A stretch of DNA of 14,533 nt, taken from Chrysochromulina parva (lineage: Eukaryota > Haptophyta > Prymnesiales > Chrysochromulinaceae). Shown piece by piece: positions 1 through 7,795 of the stretch (positions are counted from its first letter, which is position 1; every line of letters starts with the position of its first letter). The notes beneath the pieces are model-generated. The model was not told where the DNA came from. It searched no databases and was given only the letters and a program-made list of their open reading frames with translations. The stretch spans positions 1 through 14,533 of the forward strand of contig PJAB01001431.1 of the NCBI GenBank assembly GCA_002887195.1, in the 5' to 3' direction. Both the position numbers and the translations under genes were made by a program.

Positions 1-1137
1 GAGTCGTGCCTCGACCTGTTGACGCACGAGAGCGAGCGTCTCGGCGCGTACTCGATCTCGCTCCTCCGAGCTCAGACTGACCGCACCGAAGCTGCCGCCG
101 CTTAGGCTGCCGCCCAAGCCAGGCCCCGGCGGCGCAAAGGCGGCGCCCGCCACGGTGCCCGCCACGGCGCCCGTCACGGCGCCCGTCGGCAGCAAGACGG
201 GGGCGGCCTGGGGAACCGCCCGATGCAGCCAATCATGCGAGTACCGGTACGCCCATGGGCCGACACCATGGTCTGTGAATGGCGGCGGCGCTGTGAATGG
301 CGGCGGCGCGGCTACGGGCGGTGCGTACGGCGCGAGCGTCAGGGAGTAAGGATCGTGGAGCATACGCCCTTGAACCGGCATGACGCTCGGTGGCCGGATG
401 AAGCCCGAGCGTGCGCGCCGGCTCGTGCTCCGCTCGCGCTCTCGCGCGCGCGCGGTCAATTTCGCGCGCCACATGCGACGGCTTGCCTCGAGTCGCGCCG
501 CCTCGAGCGCTTGGTTCATGTCCGCCCGCTTTCGCGACATGGCCGCGGCCGAGTGCGATGGGTGCGACGGCTGGTGCGATGGGTTCGGCTCCGTCGTCGG
601 CGCGGGCACGCGCGGCGACGAGATCATCGTGGCCATCGGCGCGGGCCGCTGCGCACTAGGCATGGTTGGGGAGAAGCCACCCCGTCCGCCGCCTCGCCCG
701 CGCCCACGCCCTCTGCCGCCCATACCACCGCCCACACCACCGCCGCTCATGCCCTCTGGATCGAGGAGGGGCGAGATCAGATCGTGCCGCGCGACGGGCG
801 GCACGGCGCCCGGAGGAGGGAATCCCCCCGGGCCGCCGGGCAGACCGCCGCCGCCAAATGGCAGACCGCCACCGCCGTATGGCCCGCCGCGGCCGCCAAA
901 GGGGTTCGGACCGGAGGGCGGCGGCAGTCCACCGCCCGGATCAAAGTCGCCACCGAGGATACCAGGGACCATGCCACCGCCGTACGGCATGCCGCCGAGG
1001 AACATGTCGTCACTGCTGCCTGGCCATGGCCCCATCGGCATGCCGCCAGGCGGGAAGCGTGCTGCTGCCGCAACCTCGCGTGCGGCACGTCGAGAGCGCT
1101 CGTGCATTCGTTGACTGAAGGCCTTCTTGTGAAGGGG
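1..1137 (-). CDS. Gly/Pro-rich protein with PI31-like segment, partial (3' end outside window)
   Basis: One reading frame stays open on the minus strand from 1137 to base 1 with no stop, so the gene continues beyond the window. An in-frame TGA lies just upstream near 1152, so the exon either follows a splice acceptor (TTACAG, ending at 1138) or starts at the ATG at 1107. From that ATG the product begins with a basic helix, then a Gly/Pro/Met-rich tract containing GILGGDFDPGGG, NPFGGRGG and PPGAVPPVARHD. The order and spacing resemble the C-terminal half of PI31/PSMF1 proteasome regulators (GGxDLDP ... PPGARFDPFGP), but the final FDPFGP is not conserved (HDLISPLLDP). After an RGRGRGRGG stretch come a basic Ala/Arg/Glu helix, a Pro/Ala region and a charged helix at the window edge. 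No PI31 N-terminal FP domain is visible. Coding status is likely from frame length; the family call is tentative because low-complexity sequence can mimic it. Confidence 0.55.
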
Positions 1138-1410
1138 CTGTAAAGGTTCTCAACGTAGTGTGAACCTGTGAAGCGCGCATGCGGTGTGAAGGGTGATGGG
1201 GGGAAGGGGGGGAGAGAAGGGATTTTGTGAAGAGGTGGGGGATGGAAAGCAGGGCTGTTTTGGAGCATGCTGATGCGATTCTGTCACGCGCGAGGGCACA
1301 GGGCAGCACTCAATGAAATATGGTGTTTAAGGTGTTGCACGGTGTTGCAATGGTGAACAGTAACTAGGAGCATCAGCATGTATTGCACTCAATGAATGCT
1401 CACAGCTGAC
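1138..1410. other. Non-coding stretch, pyrimidine-rich on the minus strand
   Basis: On the minus strand this contains a long C/T tract (about 1200-1250) followed by several acceptor-like CAG/AAG sites up to 1137. That is what the 3' part of an intron, or a pyrimidine-rich 5' region, would look like for the Gly/Pro-rich gene. Short repeats GGTGTTGCA occur near 1330-1350. No coding frame is supported. Confidence 0.35.
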
Positions 1411-1500
1411 CATCATGTTGAAGATGAAGGGCTGCAGCTCCGCGGTCGAGGCGCTCTGCGGCCAGCCGAAGTCGAGGATCACGTATACACCAAAAGGCTA
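1411..1500 (-). pseudogene. Possible fragment of an AP-complex mu subunit (or isolated exon)
   Basis: Read on the minus strand from 1479, the frame gives ILDFGWPQSASTAELQPFI, which resembles the clathrin adaptor mu (AP-1/AP-2 medium chain) segment with consensus ILDFGYPQ...T..L..FI that follows the longin-like N-terminal domain. A TAG lies in the same frame at 1500-1498, and no other part of a mu subunit is recognisable nearby. On the downstream side the frame meets possible donors (GTCAGC at 1410, GTGAGC at 1404). It could be a lone decayed fragment, or an exon of an unrelated gene spliced to the pyrimidine-rich region at 1140-1250. The match covers only about 20 residues from memory, so confidence is low. 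Confidence 0.3.
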
Positions 1501-2106
1501 ACCGACGAAGTCCCCCTCCCCAATGCTGTTGGTTCTCGACGATGGGGAGTTTTTAGGCTCGCCCTACCGAGGGAATACCAACAGCGAGAGAGCTGACCTC
1601 CGCGACCTTGAGTTACAGGGCACAAGGACAATACAAGGACAACCTGCTCGATGCCAGCCACATCATCGTGCCCGAAAAACTTGTTCTGTTGTTCATATGG
1701 GCATGCTCTGCAAAATGCATCGCCGGCATGATCAGTTGCAGCTTGGGGTCCATCTTTCGGAGCTCGACCAAGGGTCCTAAATCCCCTGGGAGACTCTGGG
1801 GGACCGGATTCCTCGTCACGAACAGGTTCATGAAACGGCAACCTGCCAGAAAAGCGGACGAATCCGCGCCTGCAGTCGACGGAGACGTGCGGGTGCGCAA
1901 GCACAAGGCCTTCCACCTCCAACGCGAAGCCCAGGAGCTCGAGCGCCTGCGTGCCTGCTGGCTTGGGGCGATGTTCACTCGGTGATGGCGGCGAGGGCGG
2001 CAGAAAAGGCGGCGGCGGCGACGGCGGCGGCGGCGATGGTCTTGGAGGCATCGGTGGCGGCGGTGCTGGTGGCGGCGGCGAGTGAAGTGGCTGCCCCCTT
2101 AGCAAA
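1501..2106. other. Gene-poor stretch with a Gly-codon/GGC-rich tract
   Basis: Several overlapping frames are open on both strands but none gives a recognisable domain or a convincing ATG. From about 1982 to 2090 the plus strand is a GGC/GGT-rich run that reads as poly-Gly in one plus frame and poly-Pro on the minus strand, so frame length there is a composition effect. The block at 1865-1957 is a diverged copy of the repeat found twice downstream. Confidence 0.4.
1865..1957 (+). repeat. Diverged copy of dispersed ~95-bp block (copy 1)
   Basis: The block starts at the CGCGCCTGCAGTC motif and runs through GAGCGCCTGCGTGCC. It recurs at 2214-2310 and 2561-2665. In all three copies the plus-strand reading around HKAFHLQRE is kept, but copy 1 has an extra 2 bases before it, so the upstream frame differs. 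It may be a copied exon or an old mobile or duplicated element. Confidence 0.7.
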
Positions 2107-2395
2107 ACGGCCCCGCGGCACATTGACCACACACTACCCGGGTCTCAAGAGTCAGTGGGAGAGCCGTGTTTCAGGCTCTCCCTACATGTACTCGAAGGAC
2201 GTGGAGCCTTTAGCGCGCCTGCAGTCGGCGGAGACGTGGGTGCGCGAGCACAAGGCCTTCCACCTCCAACGCGAACCAAAGCCCAGGAGCTCGAGCGCTT
2301 GCGTGCCCGCTCCGGCGCGCCGCGCGCACGCCTGCCTCGGCTGCCGGCGGCCCGTCCTCGAATGGCGGCGCGGCCCCTGTTAGCGTGTTAGGGTT
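2107..2395 (+). repeat. Direct repeat unit A (~290 bp), ends in TTAGGG
   Basis: The unit begins with ACGGCCCCGCGGCACATTGA and passes through a GACCACACACTACCCGG box, a perfect 9-bp hairpin, the block homologous to 1865-1957, and a GGCGCGGCCCCTGTTAG tail next to TTAGGG (2388-2393). It is repeated almost completely at 2454-2732. Unit A carries a 5-base insertion (CCAAA) inside the HKAFHLQRE block that breaks that reading frame, arguing against an intact coding exon here. Confidence 0.8.
2157..2182. repeat. Perfect inverted repeat, 9-bp stem and 8-base loop (unit A)
   Basis: GGGAGAGCC at 2157-2165 pairs with GGCTCTCCC at 2174-2182 around the loop GTGTTTCA. The same hairpin is present in unit C. 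The bases just outside differ between the two copies, so the hairpin itself is the shared part. Confidence 0.85.
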
Positions 2396-2399
2396 ATTT

Positions 2400-2447
2400 A
2401 CGGCCCTGCGGCACATTGACCACACACTACCCGGTAGCGTGTTAGGG
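2400..2447 (+). repeat. Short repeat unit B with TTAGGG
   Basis: This carries only the ACGGCCCTGCGGCACATTGA and GACCACACACTACCCGG boxes, followed by TAGCG and TTAGGG at 2442-2447. It is a truncated copy sitting between the two long units A and C. Confidence 0.75.
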
Positions 2448-2453
2448 TTTGTT

Positions 2454-2732
2454 ACGGCCCCGCGGCACATATTTGACCACACACTACCCGGATCTCGAGA
2501 GTGGGAGTAAGAGTGGGAGAGCCGTGTTTCAGGCTCTCCCTACTCGAAGGACGTGCCTTTAGCGCGCCTGCAGTCGGCGGAGACGTGGGTGCGCGAGCAC
2601 ATGAAGGCCTTCCACCTCCAACGCGAAGCCCAGGAGCTCGAGCGCCTGCGTGCCCGCTCGGGCGCGCCGCGCGCACGCCCGCCTCGGCTGCCGGCGGCTC
2701 GTCCTCGAATGGCGGCGCGGCCCCTGTTAGGG
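2454..2732 (+). repeat. Direct repeat unit C (~280 bp)
   Basis: Near-copy of unit A in the same orientation, with the GGCACA...TTGACCACACACTACCCGG box, the hairpin and the HKAFHLQRE block (2561-2665). Relative to unit A it has a few short indels, including an in-frame ATG insertion after GAGCAC and loss of the 5-base insertion. It ends at the first of two TTAGGGTTAGG motifs. Confidence 0.8.
2515..2540. repeat. Perfect inverted repeat, 9-bp stem and 8-base loop (unit C)
   Basis: GGGAGAGCC at 2515-2523 pairs with GGCTCTCCC at 2532-2540 around GTGTTTCA, identical to the hairpin at 2157-2182. Confidence 0.85.
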
Positions 2733-2752
2733 TTAGGCAAGTTAGGGTTAGG
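2727..2752 (+). repeat. Interstitial telomere-like motifs (TTAGGG)
   Basis: TTAGGGTTAGG occurs at 2727-2737 and again at 2742-2752. Single TTAGGG motifs end repeat units A (2388-2393) and B (2442-2447). TTAGGG is the telomere repeat of many eukaryotes. The copies are too few to be a telomere, so this looks like an interstitial remnant at the borders of the repeat units. Confidence 0.6.
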
Positions 2753-2774
2753 TTACGCAAGGCATGATTGCGAG

Positions 2775-2819
2775 AGTCGGAAGAGCCGGACCTGCTCTTC
2801 CGACTTTCTGGCTCTTCCG
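2775..2819. repeat. Perfect 12-bp inverted repeat plus extra half-arm
   Basis: AGTCGGAAGAGC at 2775-2786 pairs with GCTCTTCCGACT at 2794-2805 around a 7-base loop. A further GCTCTTCCG at 2811-2819 could pair with the same left arm, giving two alternative hairpins. No gene is attached to it and no terminator-type U-run follows. Confidence 0.8.
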
Positions 2820-2894
2820 TCTGGACTTGAAGCCCAGCTCTTGGAACGTGGTCCCACGCTTCAAGCGAGCGTCGAGGTCGTCGAGGAGCGCCCG

Positions 2895-2986
2895 CTGCGG
2901 ATTGGATTGACGGCCCAACGCTGGCGTGCTGCGGATTGACGGCCCAACGCTGGCGCGCTGCGGATTGACGGCCCGACGCTGGCGCT
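2895..2986 (+). repeat. 29-bp tandem repeat, three copies
   Basis: Units CTGCGGATTGACGGCCCAAC... start at 2895, 2929 and 2958. The last two are spaced 29 bp; the first is 34 bp because of a 5-base insertion. Minus-strand reading through the array is open but has no recognisable protein. Confidence 0.8.
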
Positions 2987-3455
2987 GTGGCTTTATACGC
3001 TTACAGACTGTAGCACCTGTGGTGGGGCTGGTGGTGGCCCACCGAGCCCCGCAGCCGGCCCGTGGGTCACCGAGTCCTGACAGCGGCGGTGGCGATGAAC
3101 AGCGGCAGCACCGCCGAGAAGCGTGCACGGCCAGAGGCTGAAACAATATTGTCCCCGGCTGCAAGACCCATGCGGCATGCGCTTGTGTTCAATATGTAAC
3201 GCTCGGGACCACGAAGGAGTGGCGGAGGGCGACAAACAGGGGTGCGGGGAAGCCGACGGTAGCACTCTTTAGGGCACGGCCACAGAACGGCTCTCGGGAC
3301 GCAACGACAAACGAGTGGGTTGGTGGGGAAAGACGGTCTCAAACATTTCAGATTTCACAATCAAAAAGCTCTCCGCACGGAGGCCCATCCACGGGCCTGG
3401 ATGGCGGTCCACGTGATGTTGATGGCCGTGTGCTTCTTGCCAAGCACGATCCACT
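2987..3455. other. Region upstream of the exonuclease gene
   Basis: No coding frame is convincing here, although short frames are open on both strands. It must contain the promoter and 5' leader of the downstream gene, but no TATA box or other element stands out. An ATG at 3401 is in frame with the exonuclease and would add an N-terminal sequence with no family resemblance. Confidence 0.35.
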
Positions 3456-4336
3456 ATGGCGGCATCGCTATCACCAGCAGCAGCTACGGCCGTCTACGCG
3501 CGGCTCAACCGAATCGCTACAGCTGCTGCCGTGCGCCTGCGCCAATCTCCAGCCATCTGGACCCAATCTCTCGGCGCACGCGCCGGCGGAGGCGCGGCGA
3601 GGCAGCGGGCGAGCGAGCATCCAACTTGGATGTAATGCTCGCCGCGCCACCAACCACGCACCTCGCAAGGCATCAGCGCCCGTCCAAAGCGCTGCCGGCT
3701 CCGCCATTCCAGTATGTTTGTGTGCTTGACGTTGAGGCAACGTGTGACGAGTTCACCAACAGCTACCAGCACGAGATCATCGAATTTCCGGTGGTGCTCG
3801 TGGACCTGCTCGCAGAGGGAGGCCCGGCGGCTATCGCCGAGTTTCGCTCCTTTGTGCGCCCAACGGTCAACACGACGCTCACGGAGTTTTGCACGCGGCT
3901 GACTGGCATCACGCAGGGGCAAGTGGACAGCGCACCGACGCTCCCCGAGGTGCTTGCGGCGTTTGAGGTGTGGCGCACCGCCAAGGGTTTGGAGTATACG
4001 GACGAGAACAAGAACTTTGCATTCGCTGCGGATGGCCCCTTCGACCTGCGCTTCTTTCTAGCTGGTGAGTGCACTCGAAAAGGAATCCCGATGGCCGCTT
4101 ACTACGCCAAGTGGATTAACATCAAGTCGATGTTCGCCGAATTCTACAATACGAGGAATCTCAAGATTCACAAGATGCTCGAGCGTCAGAATCTCAAGTT
4201 TGAGGGGCGGTTGCATTCGGGTATCGACGACACGCGCAACATCGCTCGCATCCTCATCAAGATGCGTAACGACGGCTGCCATCTCTACGTGAACGAGCAG
4301 CTGCCGAAGCGGTTTGAGCTCACCAATCTGGCATGA
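3456..4336 (+). CDS. ERI1/3'hExo-like DEDDh 3'-5' exonuclease
   Basis: Predicted 3'-5' RNA exonuclease of the ERI1 group, which trims small RNAs, histone mRNA ends or 5.8S rRNA in other eukaryotes. The exonuclease motifs run in order: LDVEAT (Exo I, D43/E45 in my model), ADGPFDLRFFL (Exo II, D144 to D148) and LHSGIDDTRNIAR (Exo III, H205, D210). KWINIK and the C-terminal NDGC-LYVNEQ are also ERI1-like. No SAP domain precedes the nuclease, so it is closer in layout to the short ERI2/ERI3 forms. The preferred model starts at ATG 3456 and removes a 146-nt intron (3531-3676, GTGCGC...CATCAG, phase 0), giving 244 residues. Unspliced alternatives in the nuclease frame start at ATG 3401 (311 residues) or 3635 (233 residues). 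The nuclease domain is certain; the first 25 residues are not. Confidence 0.85.
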
Positions 4337-4896
4337 GGTCTATAGGCGATAGACGAAAGGAGACGGCGGGCGCGTATCAGCCGTACCATGTGCGCGCGGA
4401 TCCGAGAGCGTCACGCCTTGACAGAGGAGAGATCCTGGACTGGTCTTTTCGAACCCGTGTGACACACTGCGTTTCTTTGTTCCTCCGCGCGGGACGCCAG
4501 AGCGCGGCGCGCCGGGCGGTGGAGGGTTCCGAATCTGTGTGGTGACGCGCTGCATGTCCGCAACGCAAGTCTCAAGTATGTGTGGCAACTGACGTACGTA
4601 GCTATGTACGCGTGAAATGACCCTAAAAAACAGCTATCCGGACCGGCGACGACCGCGCGCGCCGGCCGGGTCGCGCGCTCCCACGGTCGCGCACGCAGCC
4701 GACCACCGCGCCCGGACGACTTCCTAGTCCGACTTGCGCACGCAAGATGGAAGTAGACTCGAGGCCTTTGTGGCCTAAGTATGTCGAGTTCGGCCCACTA
4801 TCTCTCTCTCTCACTTTTAACCTGACAGCTCGTAGGATCGAGCCTCTGTGCGGGGTGCTGCGGCCCAGAGCGCCTGTGCACATGTGTTGTGAGGGT
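4337..4896. other. Intergenic, between convergent exonuclease and TRAPPC4 genes
   Basis: This holds the 3' flanks of two genes that point at each other. A short CT microsatellite lies near 4800-4815 and a TACGTACGTAGCTATGTACG near-palindrome near 4593-4612. No coding frame or RNA gene could be supported. Confidence 0.4.
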
Positions 4897-5379
4897 TCAC
4901 CTCCTATTGTAGTCCGCCGCAAGCTTCTGCACTTTCTCGTCAAACTTCGAGCATTGGATGGGCATGTCAAGCTCGTAGAAGGGATTCTTCAGCACGTAGT
5001 CCGAGTACAACACGTAGACCTCTTTGAGGACAGCATCGATGTGTCGTGAGTCTGGGTCGGCAGTGAGGAAGAACTTGAGGCCCGTCGCTGTGTCGAACGA
5101 TTGCAGCACGAAGCTGTCGCACTCGAGCTCGACCATTTTGCCGGAGCCGGGCACCGGCGAAAGCTGCTTCATGATGAGGGCGAGACCGCTAAACGTGGAG
5201 GCGAGCCGAAGGTGGTCATTCACATCCAAACTTGGACAGTGCGCCGCAAAGTCCTGCGCGAGCGGATGCACGCGTGATCATCGAGCCGCGAGCGGACGCA
5301 GAAGGCGGATGCGCGTGCACACCTTGTGGTAGATAAGACCACCCGCCTTGTTGTTGATGTAGAGGCTCAAGAGGCCCAT
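4897..5379 (-). CDS. TRAPPC4: TRAPPC4 / Trs23 (synbindin) TRAPP complex subunit
   Basis: Core subunit of the TRAPP tethering complex, which acts as exchange factor for Rab1 at ER-Golgi membranes. Exon 1 (5379-5323) encodes MGLLSLYINNKAGGLIYHK, the start of the longin-like fold. Exon 2 (5253-4897) carries the diagnostic LRLAS, QLSPVPGSG, F-L-Q-F-T-T-G-KFF, YSDYVLKNPFYELDMPI blocks. The intron (5322-5254) is 69 nt, GT-AG, phase 0; it is a multiple of three but contains an in-frame TGA, so retention truncates the protein. Total length is 137 residues, close to the short plant form (about 140) and lacking the insert that makes human and yeast Trs23 about 219. The join YHK-DFAAH falls where plant proteins read FYK-DY, which supports the splice. 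A GTAAGT at 5449 upstream could be the donor of a 5'UTR intron. Confidence 0.92.
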
Positions 5380-5958
5380 CCGACCGCACCGTGCACGGAC
5401 GACACCGAGGACTTCGGTCGCACACAAAAAGGTCAGCTTCAGAACTTACAATGTACTTGATGCGAGAGCCGTTCAAGTTCAAGATCAATTATTCAAGTTT
5501 CAAGTAGCCGCGGAGAGGGTGACTGTGGCCAGGGCCAGGGGCGACGTGCGAGGGGGCCAGGGCGCAGCCGCAGGGGTCGCACGCACGCAATGGTCGCACG
5601 ACGGAGGTGGACTGCTGGATGTGCCGGTGTATGGCCGGGAGCGGGACGCTTCAGACATCCATCCTTTCCATGGCGGGACGCGTGCGGTGCCGGGAGGGAC
5701 AGACCGGGACTCGGCATCTCGAGGGTAAGACGCCGCGTATACCGGAGCTCGCCGCGCGCGGTCGCGGGGGCGCGGCGTCGGGATACGGTTACCCAACGGT
5801 TACGTTTGTACTTTCTTGTTTCTACTTTGTTAACGTAAGGCGGGGCTTTCGTTAGCACGTTAGGCTTTACCGGCGGTTTACGCTTTAGTTAGGCTATTAT
5901 TTCGAGCGACGTTCCCCGGGGGGGGAGCCGTCTAAGGGGGGGTCACAATTAGAAAAGG
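5380..5958. other. Intergenic between TRAPPC4 start and kinase 3' end
   Basis: The right edge of the TRAPPC4 promoter lies here, with four TTCAAG-type words near 5472-5505 and the donor-like GTAAGT (minus strand) at 5449-5444. A G-run of nine near 5921 and another of seven near 5936 lie next to the kinase stop codon. Open frames on both strands (5493-5858) have no family resemblance and are treated as chance. Confidence 0.4.
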
Positions 5959-7603
5959 TCACTCTGAAGAGGTAGCACTCGGGGCGGGTGGCGGCGGTGT
6001 GGGCTCACCAGCGCCCTGGGGAGCAGACCCAGGCACGTAGGTGAATCCCTCGAAGTGCTTCTCCTGGGAGTCGGTGAGTGCGGAAAGGTCGGTGACCGAG
6101 TCGATGGCCTTCTGCCCGGTGAAGGCCTTGTGGAAATTTTGCGTGTCTTCCGACGAGGCCATCTTGGATTTGAAGGGTGGCCGGGTCTGCTTGGAGAGCA
6201 GCGCGTCCCACTCGAGGCCCGCAAAGAACTCGTGCACGCGAATGCCCTCGCCATTGGACTCCGAGCCCAGCCGCCGTGCGGGATCGCGCTCGAGCAGCCG
6301 CTCGATGCACGATTGACACTCGGGCGTCATCGGCGGGAAGGCGGGCGTCGTGTGGATCACCTTCTTGTACACGTCCTTGATGGTGTCGCCCCAGAAGGGC
6401 GGCAAGCTGCTCACCATCTCGAACAGGACACAGCCCAGAGACCACCAGTCGACCTCGAAGCCATAGGTCTTGCGCAGCCAGATCTCGGGCGCCAGGTACA
6501 CGGGCGTGCCGCAAAAGGTCTCGGCCGTGCTACTCTCCTTGGAGAGTCCAAAATCCGTCAGCTTGACGTGGCCGTCGCCGTCAAGGAGAACATTCTCCGG
6601 CTTGAGGTCTCGGTAGATGACGCCAAGCTTGTGTAGGTGCTGCAGTGCGAGGAAGATCTCGCCCGCATAGAAGCGCGCCTGTGCCTCCTTGAACTTTTTG
6701 CACCGCGAGAGCAGATAGTAGAGGTCGCCGCCGTTACAGAAGTTGAGCACGTAGTAGAGCTTCGCGGGCGTGTGGAACGCGTACTTGAGGCCGAGGATGA
6801 AGGGATGCTCCTGCGTGTTGATGAGCGCGAGGACATTACGCTCGGCGATTGTGTGCTGCAGGTCCTTAGGGTCGTTGCGCGCGAAGATGTTCTCCTTCTT
6901 GAGCACCTTCATCGCGTACACCTCGCCCGTGTCCCGGCGGCGCACTTGCATCACTTTGCCGTAGGTGCCGCGGCCGATGACCTTGAGCAGCTCAAAGTCG
7001 CCGAGCGTCACGTTCTCGTCGCCGCCCTCGACCGCATTCTTCGTCTGCGCTCGATCCGCCTCGCCCATCAGGTCGATCGAAGAGCTCGCGCCGCCCTCCC
7101 CGCCAGTCATCTGCAGCCCCGCGTTGACACGCACCGCCTCGATCCATGAGTCGCGTGTGTCCACGTCTGGCGCTTTGATGATGTACACTTTGCGCGACGC
7201 GGGCGTGATCTTGAAGCAGCACTGCTTGCCATCCGCCTCTTTCGGCTCGCACGTGGTGACCTGGCAGCCTTGCAAGGCAATCACGCCCTTGAGCTCGCCG
7301 GTGGTGTCCACCGATGTCCCGTCAGCGCCCGAGCCCTTGTAGTACTTGAGCAGATGGCCGTCCAGCACAAACCAGCGCTCCTTCCAACTTCTCCACACAT
7401 GCCCTGGCCACACGACGCGCAGCCGCACTCCGTCAGCGCGCAGCGAGTTGCGGGAAGGTCTCGGAAACGTCATGCCGCGCTGAGGACTGGCCAAAAAGGC
7501 GTGGCCATAAGTTGCACGCGCATGCACAGCGGTGGCAGGGCGTGTGGCGCGCACCCTGCTTCACCAAGATGCCGCTTTTTGCGACAGCCCTGCTGTCGGC
7601 CAT
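5959..7603 (-). CDS. AKT/PKB-like PH-domain AGC serine/threonine kinase
   Basis: A PH domain (about residues 8-112) precedes an AGC kinase domain (about 150-410) and C-tail, the architecture of AKT/PKB, which is recruited by phosphoinositides and activated by PDK1 and TORC2. Visible features: GRGTYGKV loop (160-167), YAMK lysine K182, YRDLKPEN (D282), DFG (300-302), T-loop TFCGTPVYLAPE with T312, PPFW, and a hydrophobic motif FEGFTY (467-472) with T471 as the likely phosphosite. Exon 1 (7603-7555) encodes MADSRAVAKSGILVKQ plus one base. A 151-nt GT-AG intron (7554-7404) splits the Gly codon, and exon 2 resumes with HVWRSWKERWFVLDG, so the PH fold is complete only after splicing. Length is 497 residues, close to animal AKT (about 480). 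An unspliced start at ATG 7473 would lack the first PH strand. A short Pro/Ala tail follows the hydrophobic motif. Confidence 0.93.
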
Positions 7604-7795
7604 GCCGCAAAGTTGAACCGCAAAGGTCCTGTGGTCTCGCAGCAAACCCCGAGCGGCGCGCCGCTCGCTCGCTCCTTCGTGTCCCCTCTTGAGGAATCCT
7701 AGAAAAAGGTCGAGCGCCTAAGTTTCAGCTGCAGTGTGAACGAAAACTTCTCGACTATTTTCCTAGCAACCCATGGCACATGCGTACGGCGCCCA

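Noticed and set aside
223..1143. Long plus-strand frames over the first kilobase
   Set aside because: They are shadows of the minus-strand Gly/Pro-rich frame, which has better-organised motifs; the plus frames give Arg/Ala or Pro-rich noise from GC-rich codons.
1613..1978. Minus-strand frame reading MNLFVTRNPVPQSLPGDLGP and onward
   Set aside because: Protein-like in appearance, but it starts in a repeat copy without an ATG at the frame start and matches no family I know.
1479..2132. 217-codon minus-strand frame with a poly-Pro (pherophorin-like) tract
   Set aside because: The Pro tract is the reverse of a GGC microsatellite-like run and the rest has no recognisable domain; the frame also crosses the dispersed repeat.
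1982..2383. Plus-strand Ala-rich ORF of 133 codons
   Set aside because: Half is a GCG-type tract and half is repeat unit A, whose 5-base insertion shifts the frame relative to the other copies.
2748..3164. Minus-strand ORF of 138 codons over the 29-bp array
   Set aside because: Open mainly because the repeat has no stop in that frame; no domain.
4520..4545. Possible tRNA B-box-like GGTTCCGAATC
   Set aside because: No matching A box, acceptor stem or anticodon arm at the right distance.
5493..5858. Minus-strand ORF of 121 codons upstream of the kinase gene's 3' end
   Set aside because: Arg/Pro-rich chance opening with other overlapping frames equally long.
6055..7149. Plus-strand ORFs opposite the kinase
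   Set aside because: Antisense shadows of a clearly conserved kinase domain.
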